A stretch of DNA of 64,000 bases. It comes from Alphaproteobacteria bacterium (GTDB lineage: Bacteria > Pseudomonadota > Alphaproteobacteria > RF32 > CAG-239). Positions 60,323 to 64,000 of the stretch are shown here, one piece after another (the first letter of the stretch is position 1; the number at the start of each line of letters is the position of its first letter). A program made the position numbers and the translations under genes. The stretch lies in the NCBI GenBank assembly GCA_017626035.1, contig JAGAJR010000021.1, positions 1-64,000 of the forward strand, read 5' to 3'. Below the pieces are notes generated by a model. It searched no databases. It saw only the letters and a program-made list of their open reading frames with translations, and was not told the DNA's origin.

Positions 60323-60327
60323 TGGGA
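60303..60327 (+). promoter_or_regulatory. MraZ operator (three TGGGA repeats)
   Basis: TGGGA at 60303, 60313 and 60323, each exactly 10 bp apart. This is the known MraZ-box layout of directly repeated TGGG[AN] with 5-bp gaps, which lets the MraZ ring contact successive turns. It is placed over the promoter of mraZ, implying autorepression. Confidence 0.88.
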
Positions 60328-60339
60328 ATTTTTAGTATT

Positions 60340-60598
60340 TTGTTAACTGTTCTTAATTTGTTCTTAAAAATATTTTTCCGATTCTCTCCAATCCCTTATT
60401 GGGTTTGAAGTTTGTTTTATGAAAAAAATGGGGATAATTTTTAATATTTTTTACGGCACGGAAATTTGTTTTTTGTCTATTGCAGACAAAGGGAAAATAT
60501 GATATTCTGAAAGCCTGAATAATATTAAATGTCTCCTGTCGGTTATTAATAAGGGCATAACCGGATAAACAGGAAAACAATCGCCCGATTTTATAATT
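60340..60598. other. intergenic region with promoter and leader hairpin for the next gene
   Basis: AT-rich. TTGCAG (60480-60485), 17-bp spacer, TATTCT (60503-60508) is a good plus-strand promoter. The ~85-nt leader contains CGGTTAT/ATAACCG with an outer CCTGT/ACAGG pairing (about 60536-60575), so the region before the start codon is structured. The ribosome-binding site of the gene is weak. No known riboswitch recognised. Confidence 0.45.
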
Positions 60599-61615
60599 AT
60601 GGAAGCATTAGCATTTCCGCGTTTAAGCACAGGCTTCGGCCGCAAAGTAATGGACAACGAAGGTAACATCTGGTCTCGTGTCAGCGAAGAAAAAGAAACT
60701 GAGAACCACGGTAATTTCATTGTCTGCGGTAAGGTAATCCAGACAGTCATTACCATTCGCAACGGCAAGAAAGCTCTCAACCCCGTTCTGGTTCCCAACA
60801 ATGTTTTCAGCGATGAAAACGGTGTGAGCTACCTTCGGGCCAACGAAAGAACCGAAGCTGAAATCAAGGAGAAGGCTGAGGCTGCAGGATGTGGTTACAT
60901 CATTGCCCGCAAATGGCCTGACGGATCGTATGTTGCAGAGGCGTGGAAAAATGGCGAACAGGTTTCGTTCCCTCAAACCTTGTGGAACGAAATGGGTGTT
61001 GCTTACAAGTTCGTAGACTATGCAACGTACGGAGAAATCTGCAAGCGGACGCATGGATACTATCTGGCTCAGAAGGTTGAACCGGTATACTTGCTCGACA
61101 CACAAGTCGGAGAGGCTGTTCAGGCAGTCATCAACGGTGTGAAGGAGCATGATACGTTCATGGAAGAAGGCGAAGTCAAGGTGCAGAATATGTATCACGG
61201 CGAAACCTACAAAATGAAACTTCCCAAGCTTCTGAAGCAGTATGAGTATGTGGAAACCACCAGTGAAGGCATCCAGATATGGAAGCCTAAGGATGCTCTG
61301 CAGACCTGGACGTTCACGAACGAAAACATCTTCGGAATCCTGTGGGGAGGTTTTGAATTCCTTGCCAAGGCAATGATTAACCTCACGGATCCGGATGATG
61401 TCTACGGATGTAACTACGAGGTGTTCAACGGCAATGATCTTGCTCAGGGCAGCCACAAGAAACTGAAACTGTTTCTGCCTGTGGAGCCGCTGGAAACCGA
61501 CTATTTCCACACGCCCGGGGTTATCGCCGGATACGGATTGTGTCTGGAGGATATTCCGAAAGCCGAATTTGTGGAATGTCCGTTCCCGCTGGAGTTCCTC
61601 GCTTATGTAAGCTGA
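60599..61615 (+). CDS. protein of unknown function with atypical codon usage
   Basis: 338 aa, cytoplasmic, no recognised domain. The sequence is mixed alpha/beta with frequent aromatic residues (FGILWGGFEFLAKAMINL; PLETDYFHTPGVIAGYG). Its codon choice departs from all neighbours: Lys is mostly AAG and Tyr mostly TAC, whereas the rest of the window prefers AAA and TAT, and it is visibly richer in G and C. This suggests recent transfer from another lineage. It stands alone between the dcw promoter and rnpB with its own promoter and a long terminator stem. Confidence 0.8.
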   Translation: MEALAFPRLSTGFGRKVMDNEGNIWSRVSEEKETENHGNFIVCGKVIQTVITIRNGKKALNPVLVPNNVFSDENGVSYLRANERTEAEIKEKAEAAGCGYIIARKWPDGSYVAEAWKNGEQVSFPQTLWNEMGVAYKFVDYATYGEICKRTHGYYLAQKVEPVYLLDTQVGEAVQAVINGVKEHDTFMEEGEVKVQNMYHGETYKMKLPKLLKQYEYVETTSEGIQIWKPKDALQTWTFTNENIFGILWGGFEFLAKAMINLTDPDDVYGCNYEVFNGNDLAQGSHKKLKLFLPVEPLETDYFHTPGVIAGYGLCLEDIPKAEFVECPFPLEFLAYVS

Positions 61616-61629
61616 ATCTCAAACCTAAA

Positions 61630-61676
61630 GATGAAAGAGTTTTCCCCTGAAAAGGAAAACTCTTTCATCATTTTAA
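61630..61676 (+). terminator. long-stem terminator after the atypical gene
   Basis: A perfect 16-bp stem, GATGAAAGAGTTTTCC / GGAAAACTCTTTCATC, with loop CCTGAAAA, followed by ATTTT. Unusually long for this genome. Confidence 0.8.
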
Positions 61677-61704
61677 ATTAATTTGCACGAAAATTACAAA
61701 GCTG

Positions 61705-61733
61705 TTGCAATCGGATTGTTAATCATATATTCT
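61705..61733 (+). promoter_or_regulatory. promoter of rnpB
   Basis: TTGCAA (61705-61710), 17-bp spacer, TATTCT (61728-61733); start expected at about 61740. Confidence 0.75.
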
Positions 61734-61740
61734 TTACAAC

Positions 61741-62144
61741 TGCAGGCGGCCGGATAGCTGCGTCTTGGAAAGGAAAATCCAAAGATGAGGAAAGTCCGGG
61801 CTTCAAGGGAACAGAATACCAGATAACGTCTGGCTGGAGAAATCCAAGGGAAAGTGCCGCAGAAAACATACCGCCCCGCATGCGGGGTAAGGTTGAAAAG
61901 GCGAGGTAAGAGCTCACCGCAAAGGCAGTAATGTCTTTGGCAGGGCAAACCCTGTTCGAAGCAAGACCAAGTTAGGAGGGCTTCTTTTTATGAGAATGTC
62001 ATACGGAGGGTTCCCAATCCGCTCCAGAGGTAGGTCGCACGAGCCGTCAGGAGACTGTCGGCCTAGATGAATAGCTATCGCTTTCGCCTTTGCTTTCCGG
62101 CAAAGGGGATGAAAGTACAGAACTCGGCTTATAGGCCGCCTGAA
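61741..62144 (+). ncRNA. rnpB: RNase P RNA (class A)
   Basis: The ~404-nt catalytic RNA of RNase P, which trims the 5' ends of pre-tRNAs. Conserved blocks are GAGGAAAGTCCGGGCTTC near the 5' end, GGTAAGAGCTCACCGC, CAGGGCAAACCCTG, AGGTAGGTCGCACGAG-type core sequence, and the 3' ACAGAACTCGGCTTATAGGCC. The ends close in a 9-bp P1 helix, CAGGCGGCC (61743) with GGCCGCCTG (to 62142), followed by a T-run that may terminate some transcripts. lpxC begins 36 bases later. Confidence 0.95.
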
Positions 62145-62180
62145 TTTTTTGCATTGGGCAAAGTGAAATGGGGATGTGAA

Positions 62181-63032
62181 ATGCAGCAAAGAACTTTGAA
62201 AGAACCGTTATCGCTGAAAGGAATAGGACTTCACTCGGGCGTGAATGTTAATTTGACGATAAATCCGGCACCGGCTGACAGCGGAATTGTTTTTCGCCGG
62301 GTTGACGTGGACGGAAAGCCTGAAATCAAAGCTCTGTATTCCAATATTGTCGATACCCGCAATTGCTCCTGCCTCGGCGATAAAGCCGGAAATCTGGTCA
62401 GCACGATAGAGCATGTAATGAGTGCGTTATATGCTGCCGGAATAGACAATGCCCTGATAGACGTTGACAATAAAGAACTGCCGATAATGGACGGCAGTGC
62501 CAAGGTATTTTTTGATGCTCTGAAAAAAGCCGAAAAAGTAGAACAAAATGCCGCCAGAAAATATTTGAAAATCAAAAAGGAAGTTTCTTTTTCCGATGAA
62601 AAGGGCAACACGGTTAAACTGCTTCCGTCGGATAAGCTTTCCGTGGAGTTTGAAATTGAGTTTCCTTCCAAGATTGTCGGGCATCAGGTGTTTGACAACG
62701 AAATTACACCGGAAGTTTTTGAACGGGAAATTTCCCCTTGCCGCACTTTTTGTGAAAAATATCAGGTAGATTATCTGCAGTCCGTTGGTTTGGCCAAAGG
62801 CGGAAGTTTGGACAATGCCGTGGTGTTGGACGGAGAAACTGTTATGAACCCGGGCGGGCTTCGGCTTAAAAATGAGTGCGTAAACCATAAAGTTTTGGAT
62901 GCCGTGGGTGATTTATACACTTCCGGATATTATATTCTCGGCCGTATGGTCGCTTCCAAAACCGGACATTTCCATTCTAACGAATTGTTAAAGGTTTTGT
63001 TTAAAGATAGTTCCAATTATGAAATCGTGTAA
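62181..63032 (+). CDS. lpxC: UDP-3-O-acyl-N-acetylglucosamine deacetylase
   Basis: 283 aa. LKEPLSLKGIGLHSGVNV, then STIEHVMSALYAAGIDNALI (zinc His), ELPIMDGSAKVFF, NECVNHKVLDAVGDLY (zinc H-x-x-x-D) and the catalytic GHFHSNELLKVLF. It catalyses the committed step of lipid A synthesis. ATG 62181 follows GGGGAT; the frame extends upstream into rnpB, which is excluded as coding. It is in its frequent alphaproteobacterial neighbourhood with bamD and recN, which lie downstream. Confidence 0.96.
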   Translation: MQQRTLKEPLSLKGIGLHSGVNVNLTINPAPADSGIVFRRVDVDGKPEIKALYSNIVDTRNCSCLGDKAGNLVSTIEHVMSALYAAGIDNALIDVDNKELPIMDGSAKVFFDALKKAEKVEQNAARKYLKIKKEVSFSDEKGNTVKLLPSDKLSVEFEIEFPSKIVGHQVFDNEITPEVFEREISPCRTFCEKYQVDYLQSVGLAKGGSLDNAVVLDGETVMNPGGLRLKNECVNHKVLDAVGDLYTSGYYILGRMVASKTGHFHSNELLKVLFKDSSNYEIV

Positions 63033-63042
63033 AGGTAAAGCC

Positions 63043-63789
63043 ATGTCAAAATTCAGAACTCTGCTTTTTAGTTTTTTTGCGGTTGTTTTTGTTGCCGGAT
63101 GTTCCTCAACGCCTAAAGAGGACGAAACACACCAGTCGGCCGAACAGCTATACAATCAGGCTTATGAAGAACTGGAAAGAACGGCCTATAAAAAAGCGGC
63201 GGAAGGGTTTGAAAAGGTTGAACTGGAACATCCTTATTCCAAATGGGCAACCAAAGCCAAGTTGATGGGAGCTTATGCTTATTACAAAGATCAGCAGTAT
63301 GATGACGCGATTATCAGTTTGGATCGATTTATCAAATTCCACCCGGGCAACAAGGACATTGCCTATGCCTATTATATGAAGGCTTTGTGTTATTATGAAC
63401 AAATCGGCGGTGTGGAAAAAGACCAGAGCGATACCCAAAAAGCTTTGAACGCCTTGCAACAGGTAGTTCTGCGTTTCCCTGACACGGATTATGCCAAAGA
63501 CGCTCGTCTGAAAATGGATTTGGCTCGCGATCATCTGGCCGGCAAGGAAATGGAAATCGGGCGTTATTATCTGAACCAGAACAACTACCTTTCGGCATTG
63601 AACCGCTTTTCCGTAGTTGTGGTTGAGTATCAGACAACTTCCCATATTGAAGAGGCGTTGTATCGTCAGGTTGAAATTTATACCATTCTGGGCTTAAATC
63701 AGGAAGCTGAAAAGACCGGAAAAGTTCTGAACCACAATTACCCTGACAGCAAGTGGAACAAACGGGCGAAGAAAATTCTTAAAGGCTGA
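63043..63789 (+). CDS. bamD: outer-membrane assembly lipoprotein BamD
   Basis: 248 aa. Lipobox in FFAVVFVAGCSS (acylated Cys), then tandem TPRs: AEQLYNQAYEELERTAYKKA, FEKVELEHPYSKWATKAKLM, QYDDAIISLDRFIKFHPGNK. BamD is the essential TPR scaffold of the BAM complex that inserts outer-membrane proteins. ATG 63043 is chosen over 63019 because it directly starts the lipoprotein signal. It lies 10 bp after lpxC. Confidence 0.95.
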   Translation: MSKFRTLLFSFFAVVFVAGCSSTPKEDETHQSAEQLYNQAYEELERTAYKKAAEGFEKVELEHPYSKWATKAKLMGAYAYYKDQQYDDAIISLDRFIKFHPGNKDIAYAYYMKALCYYEQIGGVEKDQSDTQKALNALQQVVLRFPDTDYAKDARLKMDLARDHLAGKEMEIGRYYLNQNNYLSALNRFSVVVVEYQTTSHIEEALYRQVEIYTILGLNQEAEKTGKVLNHNYPDSKWNKRAKKILKG

Positions 63790-63791
63790 AA

Positions 63792-64000
63792 ATGTTACAA
63801 TCTCTGTCTATCCGCAATGTTGTTTTGATTGATAAATTGGACTTGGATTTTAATCCCGGTTTAAGTGTGCTGACCGGAGAAACCGGAGCCGGTAAGTCCA
63901 TCCTGCTTGATTCTCTGGGGCTGGTTATCGGCAACCGTGCCGAAACGTCTCTCATCCGGCAGGGAGAGGATAAACTCAGCGTAACGGCCCAGTTTTCGGT
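63792..64000 (+). CDS. recN: DNA repair ATPase RecN, N-terminal part (runs off the window)
   Basis: The first 69 codons are visible: MLQSLSIRNVVLIDKLDLDF, then LSVLTGETGAGKSILLDSLG. The SMC-like Walker A (GETGAGKS) and this N-terminal pattern are typical of RecN, which acts at double-strand breaks. It starts 3 bp after the bamD stop codon, so it is in the lpxC-bamD-recN operon. The rest lies beyond position 64000. Confidence 0.93.
   Translation, partial: MLQSLSIRNVVLIDKLDLDFNPGLSVLTGETGAGKSILLDSLGLVIGNRAETSLIRQGEDKLSVTAQFS

Noticed and set aside
60623-61510. Minus-strand open frame across the atypical gene
   Set aside because: The plus frame has the promoter, terminator and regular codon bias; the antisense frame has neither.
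62067-62180. N-terminal extension of lpxC
   Set aside because: It lies within RNase P RNA; LpxC homology begins at MQQRTLKEP with an RBS before it.

Overview
This window looks like chromosome from a motile, fairly low-GC alphaproteobacterium, probably one of the uncultured host- or gut-associated lineages. The evidence is a TrcR/DUF1013 regulator, a Caulobacter-style flagellar set (FlaF, FlbD, FliX, a sigma-54 promoter), a DksA with a cysteine-poor alphaproteobacterial zinc-finger region, 6S RNA beside zapA, and the maf-rng-yacG and efp-IMPase-OmpA gene orders. Genes are densely packed, with ATGA start/stop overlaps and tail-to-tail overlaps. No transposase, phage module, CRISPR array or tRNA was seen.

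Layout. 1-3.7 kb: the end of a flagellin gene, a possible RelA/SpoT-fold protein, a Sel1-repeat protein, and an XRE regulator behind a long structured leader. 3.7-15.5 kb: thrS and a glycosyltransferase (minus strand), an alpha/beta hydrolase, a complete RND efflux operon (MFP-RND-OMF), a lipoprotein, a GST and a solute-binding protein. 15.6-35.4 kb: flagellar genes flaF, then fliK-flgD-flgE behind a sigma-54 promoter, a cysteine-rich surface protein with a homopolymer in its promoter region, then fliF-fliG-fliH-fliN-flbD-flhA-flhF-flhG, a second FliK-like protein and a membrane J-domain protein.

35.4-50.4 kb contains two copies, 14 kb apart, of one ~0.65 kb unit: a CGCCG-centred palindrome, a TTGCAA promoter, a ~170-nt multi-hairpin RNA ending in an intrinsic terminator, then a small HTH gene whose ribosome-binding site complements a loop of its own leader. 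Between the copies lie ymdB, 6S RNA, zapA, efp, an IMPase lacking its metal ligands, an OmpA-like protein, rpmE, trcR, a GNAT gene behind a leader-peptide/attenuator arrangement, dapE and several secreted proteins. 50.5-64 kb: an outer-membrane barrel, an orphan prepilin, fliX, dksA, maf-rng-yacG, two surface-glycan genes, the start of the division cluster (mraZ-rsmH-ftsL-ftsI, with an MraZ operator), a gene of foreign codon usage, RNase P RNA, lpxC, bamD and the start of recN.

Themes: flagellar assembly with its regulators (FlbD and FliX, with FlhF/FlhG for placement), envelope and division functions, and heavy use of RNA leaders. The best candidate for an undescribed system is the duplicated leader-RNA/HTH unit. 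All promoters, RNA folds and functions here were read by eye and not computed.
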